Below, in pieces: positions 18,221 to 28,200 of a stretch of 64,000 nucleotides of DNA. The position numbers were made by a program, and so were the translations under genes. The notes under the pieces are model-generated. The model saw only the letters and a program-made list of their open reading frames with translations. It was not told where the DNA came from and made no database searches. This DNA is from Andalucia godoyi (taxonomy: Eukaryota > Discoba > Jakobea > Jakobida > Andaluciidae), in contig VRVR01000062.1 in the NCBI GenBank assembly GCA_009859145.1, forward strand, positions 89,051 through 153,050. The letters are read 5' to 3'. Position 1 is the first letter of the stretch. The number at the start of each line of letters is the position of its first letter.

Positions 18221-19507
18221 TCAGATATGTACAATGGAGACGCCGTCAGAATCGATTTGAACGTCCCACGATGTTTCCGGAAGCACGGATGAATTGACGA
18301 CTCGGAGCTTTCGAAGGCCCCTTGACGCAACAGGCACATTTTGCACACGCTCCAGCTGATATCGATGCGATGGACAGTGTGACCATGCAAGCCCAAGAGC
18401 CGACGATTTGGATGAATGGGCAGCAGCACCTGCAAGTGACGATCCGGCACGAAAGTTATCCACGACATGATTCGTCACAAGCACGGCAGCAAGACACTCT
18501 TCCGCGAGCCGTTTTGCCCTTGCCGTCCATCTGAACAATTCTGACGCGCGCTCCATCGGATCCATTCCATACGAAGTGGCATTCCCCGTATGCCCACGGC
18601 TCCCAGTGCTGGCAGCATGCTGATCATCGGTTGCGAGTGAGAAATCCTGGAAAAGCGCAGTGATGGAGTCGACAATGACCAGCCGGATGCATTCGAGAGG
18701 ATTTCGAACAGTGGGCTCCACAAGCCGTTCCCATTGCGACATGAACCAGTTCCACGCAGCACCCGGTGTAGGAGGCAGGGACTTGAGAGGCAATGTCAGG
18801 AGCAACACACGATCGGCAGCGGCTGCATCTGTTATGATTTCCCGCATTCGAGAAGACGGAAATGGCGGTTCTGTGCACACATAGATGCACCGGCCTTCCA
18901 ATCCACCCTCTGCAGCACGCGCCTGGACCTGCCTTGCGAGCGACAAGCACAATGCGGTTTTCCCAGAGCCCGCTTCGCCCGACAGCTCTGTCAAATGACC
19001 ACCGAAGAACACGAGATTATGCTGAAACTCGGTGGTTGACGAAGAAAACGTATGGCTTCCTCGCGCAGACACGTTTGCTCGAATCGGAGAAATCAGTCCG
19101 AAAACATCCGCCGCCGATCCCGAGACGCTCTTGTACATCGTGTACCTCGACTCGCGCGTCGGCGCCGATTCCGATCTCGATCCCGATTCCGATCCCGACC
19201 CAGCTGCACCAAATGAATCGGAGACGTTTGCACTTGCCGTTGCCGTTGCCGTTGCCGAGGAAGACTTGAATCGTTTCGCGCTCGTCGGCGAGTCCGCACA
19301 TGCATGCGAAGCTTGGCGGGAATCTAGGAACAGCTTTGGCAGCACGTCCAGTTTCGACGCTGGCGTTGGCGGAATAAACGGGAGTTCCAGCAGATGGTCC
19401 AGCGTGGTTGGAGGGAGTGGCGAAGCGTCCGGATATTGCGAAACGAGCTGAACAAGCTGTGCATAGCTCATTTCGCACTGTTCTCCACCCAACGAGTGCG
19501 CAGCCAT
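18221..19507 (-). CDS. XRCC3: RAD51 paralogue, XRCC3-like recombinase
   Basis: 428 residues. The RecA/RAD51 ATPase core is present: Walker A GEAGSGKT at about residue 178, preceded by HLTELSG, and Walker B RLVIVDSI at about 270. The segment GLEGRCIYVCTEPPFPSSRM matches the XRCC3 Y-x-C-T-E-x-x-F-P signature, and ALGLAWSHCPSHRYQLER matches the XRCC3 A-L-G-x-x-W region. XRCC3 works with RAD51C in nuclear homologous recombination and Holliday-junction processing. The N-terminal 150 residues include a Ser/Ala-rich insertion (SATATATASANV) not typical of the family. ATG 19507 starts the protein; the upstream frame begins at a non-ATG codon. DMC1 or RAD51 itself is less likely given length and motifs. 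Confidence 0.8.
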   Translation of the reverse strand: MAAHSLGGEQCEMSYAQLVQLVSQYPDASPLPPTTLDHLLELPFIPPTPASKLDVLPKLFLDSRQASHACADSPTSAKRFKSSSATATATASANVSDSFGAAGSGSESGSRSESAPTRESRYTMYKSVSGSAADVFGLISPIRANVSARGSHTFSSSTTEFQHNLVFFGGHLTELSGEAGSGKTALCLSLARQVQARAAEGGLEGRCIYVCTEPPFPSSRMREIITDAAAADRVLLLTLPLKSLPPTPGAAWNWFMSQWERLVEPTVRNPLECIRLVIVDSITALFQDFSLATDDQHAASTGSRGHTGNATSYGMDPMERASELFRWTARAKRLAEECLAAVLVTNHVVDNFRAGSSLAGAAAHSSKSSALGLAWSHCPSHRYQLERVQNVPVASRGLRKLRVVNSSVLPETSWDVQIDSDGVSIVHI

Positions 19508-20091
19508 TGACCTCTTCCCTCCTCTCCCCCCCCACAAAAATAAAATTAATAACAAAAAAACTAAAAAAACAACACAGGAACAATAATATCAATTCCAATA
19601 ATGGTCCTTTAATGTAAATATGTATACACTCACAAAAAAAAAAAGAGGAAAGAAGAAAAGGGAAAAAAAACGCTAATGACGCAATATCAAAAAGTACGAA
19701 GAAAACCAAAGGAAAAAACGAAGAGTGGAGACACGACGTTGGGCACAAAAGCAGCAATAAGTAAATAAATAATAAAACAACCTCGAAGCTCGAAAGGCTT
19801 TTCACGTGGCAACAAGCAAAAACAAAATGGAGGCGTGCAAACACAGCAGGCACTCCACCCCGCTGGACACTACAGTCGTACTACGGTAGATAGGGTTCGA
19901 TAAATCAAACTTTCTGCCATGGTGCTGTTTGCTGCTCATACACAAAACGGTCAACCATTGGGCTCCGTCATTCTCCACAGCTTCTTTCCCTTTTTTTTAA
20001 ATATTATATACATACACATATTCCATGCTTTAAAAAAAAAACAATAACGATAACAATAATTATTTTCAACAGCCCGTTTTTTCCTGGAAAA
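19508..20091. other. Divergent intergenic region, 584 bp
   Basis: This A-rich region holds the upstream regions of XRCC3 (minus) and the coiled-coil gene (plus). Minus-strand frames here are hydrophobic products of T-rich sequence. No RNA gene or repeat beyond A-runs is seen. Confidence 0.5.
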
Positions 20092-21153
20092 ATGTCACGA
20101 GTGCTGTCGGATACTACAAACTTCTACAGATCGGTGTCTCCTTCACCGTTTGTGCGCGCTTCGTCTCCGAATCTCTTTCTGCGATCTCCATCCTCTTCTG
20201 CTGTCTCGTCTGTTCAACCTGCTCTTCTGTCCACCAATAATCATCCGCATCATCAACAGCAGCATGGAGGAGGAATGACAAGGTACAGATCGCCTGTGCA
20301 GTCCAAGACTCTTCTTCTCCGTACGTTAAACGACGAAAAAGCATCGTTGCTGGATGAGAATGCAAGGTTACAGTCGCTTCTGTGCCAGGGGAAAGCAGGT
20401 GTTCAGCCCGGATCATTGGCGCAAACAAGCAGCACAAGTAGTAGTAGAGGCACCAGAAGTACGCGTACGGGAAGTAGAGGCAGTAATAGTACACATTCAA
20501 GAGAGCACGACAAGGTGGTGGAGGTGAACGGAGAGGTGGATGGAGAGGTTGAAGTGGAAGTGCGAAAGTTGGAGAGGAAAAAGGTGGAATTGGAGAGAGC
20601 GTTGGAGGATGTGTGGGCTGAGCTTCGTCGGGCGTTCCCGTCGTTGAACGCTGTCGGTTCTGCGGAGGATCGTCTTGAGCGGGCCAGAGGCATGCTGTCG
20701 AAGAGTTTGGAGGATCAAGAAATGCGCGGCGCACGCGAACTGAGTGCGGATGTGGAGCGTCTGCGATGCGCGTTTATGCTGAAGCGACTCGACTCGCTCC
20801 TTTTGCAGCAAATCCAGACCGGGTGTGCTGTGCGGCGAGACAAAGAAAGCGTCGTGCGCAGCTCGGAAGAAGCACGACTCTCGAGATGCGTGTGCGACAT
20901 GCTGCATCATGCACACGCTGCGCCATCGCCATCGCCATCGCCATCGCCATCGCGGCCCATGGATCTGGACAGAGTGCTCGACACCGTCTGCGTCGCAGGT
21001 GCCCACGATGCGCTCGCAACCAGGCTGCGTGCTCTAGAGGAGACCAACTCCCGCCTGCGCCAACAAGCAGAAAAGGAACAAGCCGCCAGAATCGCAAAGG
21101 AAGCCGAGCTCACTCAAATGACAAGTCGAGCGTCCACCCTGCAACAAGCATGA
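20092..21153 (+). CDS. Coiled-coil protein, unknown function
   Basis: 353 residues from a clear ATG. The N terminus is Ser/Pro-rich with RSPVQSKTLLLRTLND before a first short coil (EKASLLDENARLQSLL). A main coil at about 155-235 (VEVRKLERKKVELERALEDVW) and a C-terminal coil (RLRALEETNSRLRQQAEKEQ) follow, separated by Ser-Pro repeats encoded by a CCATCG run at 20925-20955. The layout suggests a structural or scaffold protein, possibly cytoskeletal or basal-body related, but no family is recognised. Strong low-complexity gives several shadow frames. Confidence 0.68.
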   Translation: MSRVLSDTTNFYRSVSPSPFVRASSPNLFLRSPSSSAVSSVQPALLSTNNHPHHQQQHGGGMTRYRSPVQSKTLLLRTLNDEKASLLDENARLQSLLCQGKAGVQPGSLAQTSSTSSSRGTRSTRTGSRGSNSTHSREHDKVVEVNGEVDGEVEVEVRKLERKKVELERALEDVWAELRRAFPSLNAVGSAEDRLERARGMLSKSLEDQEMRGARELSADVERLRCAFMLKRLDSLLLQQIQTGCAVRRDKESVVRSSEEARLSRCVCDMLHHAHAAPSPSPSPSPSRPMDLDRVLDTVCVAGAHDALATRLRALEETNSRLRQQAEKEQAARIAKEAELTQMTSRASTLQQA

Positions 21154-21470
21154 TTTAAAAAGCCACCTGCCGTAATTACCTTCCCCATCCCAACGCTTTG
21201 TCCAAGCATCAAAGCATCAAAATCCCAGACAATTTCCTCACTTTTCCTCCGTTGACTATGTGTGTGTATATATATATATATTTATTCTTCTTATAAAAAA
21301 GTCCAAAGCTCGCATGCAGCCCGCAGATTTCCGTTGTCAACTGCACGCTCTTTACTCTCACCTGCACACACTCCCCCACTGACGCATTCATACTTACTTT
21401 CGCTCGCTGACCCGGTTTTCTGCTTGGTAGGTTTGCGGATTCAGGATTGGAGGAATCGAGCTGCTATGAA
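21154..21470. other. Intergenic stretch before the DENN gene
   Basis: It contains a TA run (about 21266-21284) and a T-rich leader ending TTGGTAG before the DENN frame. A splice acceptor there cannot be excluded. No separate gene is seen. Confidence 0.45.
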
Positions 21471-24400
21471 ATGCAGGAAGCCGGTTCGGACCACACGTCG
21501 AGACTTGTAGACTATGTATTGACAGTGGGTCTGGCGCCAAGTGCATGCTCTCCCCCGTCTCCGCGGTCTCCCACAGATGCGGCAGATGCCACGGACGCCA
21601 CGAACGCATCGTCGGTGTGTGCGGACCCAGTTAGTGTGATGTCGCTGGGGGCTCGTGTCTACCGTAGTGAAAAGCTGTTTGCCGCGTCGGTGCTGCATAG
21701 ACTGCCACGCGTGTCGCACAAGGACTTTGACCTTCCGCCGGGATGCCCGCTCTTTGCATACCCATCCGGCATCCAGCCAGTCGGACTCTTTCTCCAGCAC
21801 GGCCGCCACCCGTCGCCATGCTCCATCAATGCCGTCAGCTGCACCAGCAGCAGCAGTGGTGGTGGTGGTCACGGTCAGAGCCATGGTCATCCTCTTCATG
21901 CTCCACAGCAGTTAGATTCCAATCGGAAATGCAGCACGGATTCAGATCGCTCGTTTGCGGAGAGCGGGAGTTATGCTTCAAGCACTGGGTTCAGCAACTC
22001 GCCGAGTTCACCTGCATTTGATTCACCGAGTGCGTTCGGCCGGTCCGCCACGTCTACATTCACAAGTATGGGTGCATCAACGGGTGCATCAACGGGTGCA
22101 GGTACAGGAGCATGGACAGGAGCATCGTCCACAAAGGTCGGCGCCGTAGTATCGCTTCCTGCGATGTGTCACGATGCACTGTACTCGTTTGCGCTGACGA
22201 AGCTTGATGGACGACGGGTCTTTGGAGTGGTACTCACGCGCTGGTTTCGCATTTCTCGCAAAAGAGCAGCAGAACTAGGACTGCCAATCTCTTTGAAGAG
22301 CTCCAGTGCACTCGGCTCGAGTCTCTCGCAAAGCACGCAGAGTCAGAGCCCGACGCAGAGTCCAAGGCTGCAACACACCCTGCCAAGGTCAGGCTCAGAC
22401 TCTGCATCCACGTCTGCGTCTGCGTCCACTCCTCCGACTCCTCCGACCCCTACTGCTGCTTCGTGCGGCTTAGATAAAAGAGAGACAGCGGACGAGCAGG
22501 GAAATGCGATGCACGAGCGGGATGCGACCGAGGGGTTTATTCGGTGGTATGTTCCGTGTTCGCTGGTGCTACTGTCGCATCATCCATATCACAGATCGTT
22601 TTTTCAGCTTATGGAGTCGGTGGCGGACTATTCGCATAGATTCTTCCGGCCGATTGTGCTCATCCGACTGCATGCGTTGCTCAAAGGAATCGGGCCAGAC
22701 TGCACAGATCCGGTCGTTCGCCTGGCTCCGTCATGCAAGCCTGTCAATTTTCCAGCGCCGTCACTGTTTCCGCTGTACGATGTCGACTATGGAGTGCTCG
22801 CAGAATGTGTTTCTCCACAGGTGTTGGCACGCTGTCTGAGTGTGCTGCTCTTGGAACAGCGCGTGGTCATTGTGGGAGAGGTTGATCCGCTGCTGAACGA
22901 TCTAACACCCGTGAATGCTTCCTTGGAGAAGGAAAAGAAGTCTCTGTTCGCGTGGTCACGAGAAAACCATGCATCGTATCGGCTCGTTCAAGTTTGCGAA
23001 GCATTGATGGGCCTGCTGTCCCCCTTTTCCTGGCCACACGTCTACATTCCCATGCTACCGTCCACGCTTGCCGACATTCTAGACGCTCCTGTACCGTACT
23101 GTCTCGGAATACGCCGGTCGGACTGGGTAGACTTTGGCAGGAACACTCTACCCAAGGATGCGTTTGTTTTGGATCTCTGCAGCGGCGTGCTGTTGGAGCC
23201 ACTGGCGGTCGACCCCCCGATCGTAGACCTGCCCGTGAAGAGCCGACGAGCGACATTCAACTCGTCGACTCCTTCCCAGTCACCCTCGACTCCTCTCTCA
23301 AAAGGCGTTCGTGCTCCCATTGTGAAGCATGGGTGGCTCAAAGGACTGGCAATGCGACCAGAGCCCATTTTGCCTGCAGCACTCTTCACCGGAAGCCTTG
23401 TCGATTCATCGGCAGCAGATACCAGTTCGTCGAACGGGATCTTGCCCGTAGACCAGTGTATTCAGTTTTCCGTTCTTGGAAATGATTCCAAACAGTCTCA
23501 CAGTATCCGTCTCGACGATACAGCATTTTCCTCGTCCTCTTCCATGGACCACAGATCCCGGGGCTCCGTACTGTGCAGCTCTCCAACCTCGCCGCGGCCT
23601 CCGTCGGATTCATATCAGAATAGTATATTTGGGCACAATCGTAGTGGTACCGACCCTTCCTCGAGGACAAACACCCAATTGAATTCTCCGGATTCATCCT
23701 TGCTGGATGATGACGATGACACGAGTTGGATCGATGCGGAAATCGACAAGGCTCTTGGAATAGATGATGTCAGTGTCCAGCTGGGTTCACCTGTGTTTGG
23801 GAACCCAATGTTGCATTCGGACTCGCTGTGCCCGACTCCCACCCCGGTTTCCTCTCCCACCCCCATCATCGTTTCGCCCCTTGGTGGTTCTGCGCAAAGG
23901 ATTGCAGTCGGATCGAGCCAGTCATCGACTGAAGTATCTGACGACGAGTATTGCGGGCTTTTCTTGCGGAAAATTGTGTTTCGAACGGTGTTTGAACTTG
24001 TCAAAACGTACCCGCTTTTCTTGAAGACACCTGGCTCCGGCACTTCGGCATCCGGTATTTCGTCGAGTGCGGCTGCGCTGAACTTGTCAGATACTTCGTC
24101 GAACTCTTCCTCTTCTTCGTCATCGGCCAACACGGCCTCCTCGTCTGGCAATCCTAATCAGCAAGGAACCGCAGACTCCATTTTTGATTCGGATGCATTT
24201 CTCGCTGATGTATCTGCAGAGCACGCGCCGTTCCTTCGCATGCTTGTTCAGTCGCAGGTATTCGGTGTCACCATCAACGACCGGATGTTTCGGCAATCCA
24301 GCAGATCTCGCGGGAGTTCTCACCATGAAGATCAAAACAGCTCGGCGGACGCTTCAGAAGACGGCGGCGAGTTCCAACAGGATCTTTTTGACCGGTTGCT

Positions 24401-25112
24401 CGCAGAAACGATGCGCAGAATGTGTCTGCAGATCGAGATCTTAGCGTCTTCGTCCCACCGTGGCTGGCTTACGAAATGCGGCAAGTTACGTAAGTCCTGG
24501 AAACGGAGATACGTTGTGCTTGCAGACCGCGAGTGCAAGTACTTTTCAGACGCATCTTGCAAGTCTTGCAAAGGGTCGGTTCCGTTTTCTCCTGGAGAAG
24601 CGCGCGTCATTGTGGTTCCAGCAGGTGTGGAGGCTCGCGTCGCTGCTCCAGATGCTCCACACCCTTTTATATTCGCTCTTGTCACAAAAGATCGAAAGCT
24701 TGTCTGCTGCGTGGAAGACAACCAAACGCGCCAACAGTGGGTGCGAGTTCTCCGAGCCAAGACGATGGACCCCGCGATCCGCAAAGCTCTCGAGGTGCAC
24801 GGTGCTCCGCGCGTGTACACAGCTCACGGTTCAGAGATTGGCGGCAGCTCCTTCCAGTCTCGCGACGTACCTTTCTGGAAACAAGGCGGTGCGCGGTTGC
24901 TGTGGCTTGTACAGGGCAACCATGCATCCACAACCACCAGCGCGAACACCACCACTGCGTCGTCGTCCATGGGCTTCAATGGCAGCGGTGCGCAGAATCG
25001 AAGCCAAGCCATCAAAGGCGGATCGCTGGTCGCGCCTCTGGAGCACGAGGACGCATCCTCGCATAGCGTTGTAGACGACTTGTATGAATCCGGATCCGAC
25101 GATGACGCATAA
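21471..25112 (+). CDS. DENN-domain and PH-domain protein (Rab regulator)
   Basis: 1213 residues. A tripartite DENN module is visible. The upstream part starts at RLVDYVLTVGLAP and includes the F-x-x-Y-P-S-G step and VFGVVLTRWFR. The core DENN spans about 355-570 (CSLVLLSHHPYHRSFFQL ... LLEQRVVIVGE ... WPHVYIPMLP). The downstream part is at about 825-940 (LRKIVFRTVFELVKTYP, HAPFLRMLVQSQVF). A PH domain follows at about 995-1100 (HRGWLTKCGKLRKSWKRRYVVL ... RQQWVRVLRAK). DENN proteins are guanine-nucleotide exchange factors for Rab GTPases in membrane traffic; the PH domain would give membrane targeting. Ser-rich insertions separate the subdomains. The frame extends upstream to a TTG; the first ATG in frame is 21471, but an unseen upstream exon is possible. 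Confidence 0.8.
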   Translation: MQEAGSDHTSRLVDYVLTVGLAPSACSPPSPRSPTDAADATDATNASSVCADPVSVMSLGARVYRSEKLFAASVLHRLPRVSHKDFDLPPGCPLFAYPSGIQPVGLFLQHGRHPSPCSINAVSCTSSSSGGGGHGQSHGHPLHAPQQLDSNRKCSTDSDRSFAESGSYASSTGFSNSPSSPAFDSPSAFGRSATSTFTSMGASTGASTGAGTGAWTGASSTKVGAVVSLPAMCHDALYSFALTKLDGRRVFGVVLTRWFRISRKRAAELGLPISLKSSSALGSSLSQSTQSQSPTQSPRLQHTLPRSGSDSASTSASASTPPTPPTPTAASCGLDKRETADEQGNAMHERDATEGFIRWYVPCSLVLLSHHPYHRSFFQLMESVADYSHRFFRPIVLIRLHALLKGIGPDCTDPVVRLAPSCKPVNFPAPSLFPLYDVDYGVLAECVSPQVLARCLSVLLLEQRVVIVGEVDPLLNDLTPVNASLEKEKKSLFAWSRENHASYRLVQVCEALMGLLSPFSWPHVYIPMLPSTLADILDAPVPYCLGIRRSDWVDFGRNTLPKDAFVLDLCSGVLLEPLAVDPPIVDLPVKSRRATFNSSTPSQSPSTPLSKGVRAPIVKHGWLKGLAMRPEPILPAALFTGSLVDSSAADTSSSNGILPVDQCIQFSVLGNDSKQSHSIRLDDTAFSSSSSMDHRSRGSVLCSSPTSPRPPSDSYQNSIFGHNRSGTDPSSRTNTQLNSPDSSLLDDDDDTSWIDAEIDKALGIDDVSVQLGSPVFGNPMLHSDSLCPTPTPVSSPTPIIVSPLGGSAQRIAVGSSQSSTEVSDDEYCGLFLRKIVFRTVFELVKTYPLFLKTPGSGTSASGISSSAAALNLSDTSSNSSSSSSSANTASSSGNPNQQGTADSIFDSDAFLADVSAEHAPFLRMLVQSQVFGVTINDRMFRQSSRSRGSSHHEDQNSSADASEDGGEFQQDLFDRLLAETMRRMCLQIEILASSSHRGWLTKCGKLRKSWKRRYVVLADRECKYFSDASCKSCKGSVPFSPGEARVIVVPAGVEARVAAPDAPHPFIFALVTKDRKLVCCVEDNQTRQQWVRVLRAKTMDPAIRKALEVHGAPRVYTAHGSEIGGSSFQSRDVPFWKQGGARLLWLVQGNHASTTTSANTTTASSSMGFNGSGAQNRSQAIKGGSLVAPLEHEDASSHSVVDDLYESGSDDDA

Positions 25113-25200
25113 TCTGTTTTTTTCTTCCCCTTCTTCTTTTATTGTTTTTGTTTTTGTTGTTGTACATATTCACTTTATATAAATCCACAACTGGGTTACA

Positions 25201-28200
25201 TTAAAAGCGTTTCTTTGAAGCTCGAGACGCGCCGGCACCACTCGATTGCCGACTCTCAACATCGGCCAGGATGAATTCCGAATGAATGCTGTCTGGATAA
25301 CTGGCGGAAGCACCCTGAGATTTGCGGGCCTTCTCTTTCGCCGTCCGCCGAGGAACGCTCGGAGGCAAGGGCGACGAACTTCCTTGTCGATGCTCGATGT
25401 CGGGTAGCAACGCTTCTGGCACAGCACCGCGATCATTTCCTTTTCTCGAGTTCGTACGGCGCGGCGAGATGGAAGAAGATCTTGGGGTCCGAGATTCAAC
25501 GTCTGCCAACAGCAAATCAACAGAGCTCATGTTCGACGAGGATTCTGCAGGACCAAGTTGGTGAGAAGACGTCGAACGTGTTCTGGACTGCATTGGTTCA
25601 AACAAGAACGAGGCACCTCGACCGCTGCTTCTACCAGAAGATAGCTGTCTTGCAGTGATAATGCCAGCCGCATGCAGAGCGCTTGGAGATGCGGAGCGGG
25701 CCGATTCCGACTTCCACTCCACAGACGGTGCCATTGTCTTGGATTGGGATACTGCGCGAACGGATGCACTCATGTCGGATCCATTCGTCTGCGAGACCGC
25801 GGCTGAACGGCGACTAAAGTGCACTTGGTTCTCCATTTGGGGCGCAGCAACTGACACCGCTGGGCTCATTTTCTGCAGAATGTCCGCATAGCCTGGCGCA
25901 ATTGGTGTGCTTGCGAACGAAACCGTCCGATGTTTGGCACGTCGAGGCTTTGCGTTTGCATTCTCATCAGTCGGGTGCTGGATCTCGCCACCATCGTTGT
26001 TGTCCGACACCTCGACAATCCTATCAGGTGCATCCACCTGCGCAGTAGAATGGCACTGGAACGCATCGACGCTGATTTCAGAAGCAGCACCGAAGTGTAC
26101 AGCCGCGGGGGGACTACATCGACCGTGAGACGTTGGAGCTGAGACATTGACTCCGTGATCAGTAGAAGCAAAGTTATTGCCATCGTGTATCATCAAGGGC
26201 TCCTTGCCTACAGCAAAATCATGCGTGGCACCATCTTGTAAAGCAATTTCCGGTGCAAGTGGCGGGACTGCAGGAGAATCGAGCGTGTGTTGATCGATCG
26301 GCTCAAGCCGGTCATTGGCGCAGCACACAGGACGCTCGGGGCTGTCGCCGTTGTCCACAGACGACGACACCAATAACGACGATGGTGGTGACGATGATGA
26401 TGACAGTGACAATGGACCAACAACATCACGGTGCAATCCTTGTTGCTCCGGTGGAGTGGTCTCCACCGCTTCCACCAATTTCACCTTGCAATCTGTGTGC
26501 TTAGAGCCTATCAGCGGAAGAACTGCAGCAGAGCCCTTGATCCAAGATGCGACCTTCTGCCGAGGATCTGCGCCGTTTGGCAATGCCCCATCAATCTGCA
26601 AGCCGGGTACGGACAGTCTCAGCTTGCTGTTCGGCGCCGATGCTGTTTGCTTCTGCGATTCAAATACATCCACCAGCAACATGGCACTGGGACTGAAGGT
26701 CTTGGGTGCTGCCAACATCGAGGGTCGCTTGTGGGCTGCGGGTGCAGCAAACGCGAGTCCTGCAGCATCTGTCAAGCTGTCGTCATCCGCAAGTCGTGGC
26801 CCACGCCGACTTCCGGGCAGGAGAGCAGGTCTCAAACCATTACTACCAAACAGAGGATTGGACGGCACCATGCTGACGTCCGATGTGCTGTCCGGAGTTG
26901 CGGTCGTGCTGGCACCATCTGATGGCACTAACTTGATCCCAAGCACCTCCGATTTCTTCCTTGCTTTCGACTGCATGATCCACCGTTTGGCAACCACAAC
27001 TTCTTTCAAAAGGGCGGCGAGGTAGAGCGCGAACGAACCCACAGACACAATCATTTCAAAAACAGACAGCAATATGTTAATAATCACCTGAACGAACTGA
27101 CATATGGCCAACGGGAGCGTGACATTCCTTGCAACAATGCTGTCGCGAGACAGGCCGATCATAGAATACAATACGCAGCACATCAATGTGTCCAGACTCG
27201 AGTTGAAACACGACATGATTTTCCCTCGCCGCTCACTGGACGGCTGATACACCAAAAAGAACATTGAGCGCAGCGCGGAGAAAAGCAGCACAATAGAAAG
27301 CTGGACCTCCTGCGAAACAAAATCTAGCGCACCTGCCACAACGAGCGCGGCATCTACTATGAAAATTGCAAATAAACCAGGATACACAAACCAATTATGA
27401 CCAAACTCCAGGAATCCCGTATCCCATTTCTTGAGCGTGTGGAACAATTCCGGACTCATTGTGCGAGTATGTCGCAGAGATCGGATCACCCAAAAATAAG
27501 ACAAACTCAAATAAATAATGCATACAAAAATGGCTGCAACACTCTCCCACAGCGGGCGCTGATCGAAAAACTTGGAAAAAAGAAGCATGATTGAAACAAA
27601 CACTCCATAGTAGGAACCGAAAAACACTGCAAAATACAGTCCACGGAAGAAGATCCACGTTTTCGTCGCGAGCTTCAACGACTGCACAGCAATCAAGCAA
27701 TCTGCGAGGACACGCAGCTTCCAATAGAGCCTGATCATGAACACCAAGTACAAGACACCGAGAAAGACAAGGTGGCAACAAGCAATGGCCGAATAAACGA
27801 AAACGAGAGAGATGAGCTGGATTATAAACGAACAAGAATACGTGTCCAGCGTCCCCATCATGTACAGTCTCAGATTGGGATCCGAATCCTGCATACCAGG
27901 ATCCGGGCTTTCGTCCAAGAAACCAAGCGACTGCAATGGATCCGTGAGGAAGGTCAATCGGAACTGGAAGGACGCAATGTTCGTTGCCTGTACGAATTCA
28001 ATGTACCACACAGGGAAGTTAATCCTCAAGCAAGCCATCCGCGTGATGGCCTGGACCGCATCAAAAAGACTGATTGCGCCGCCGCTGGAGGATACGGACG
28101 CCCCAACGGTGGTTCCTGCAACGGCTCCTTCCGCAGCGCCCCCTCCGACAGCGCCCCCTGGAAGTGCAGCCGGCGGATCTCGGAGCGAATTGGGATTCAC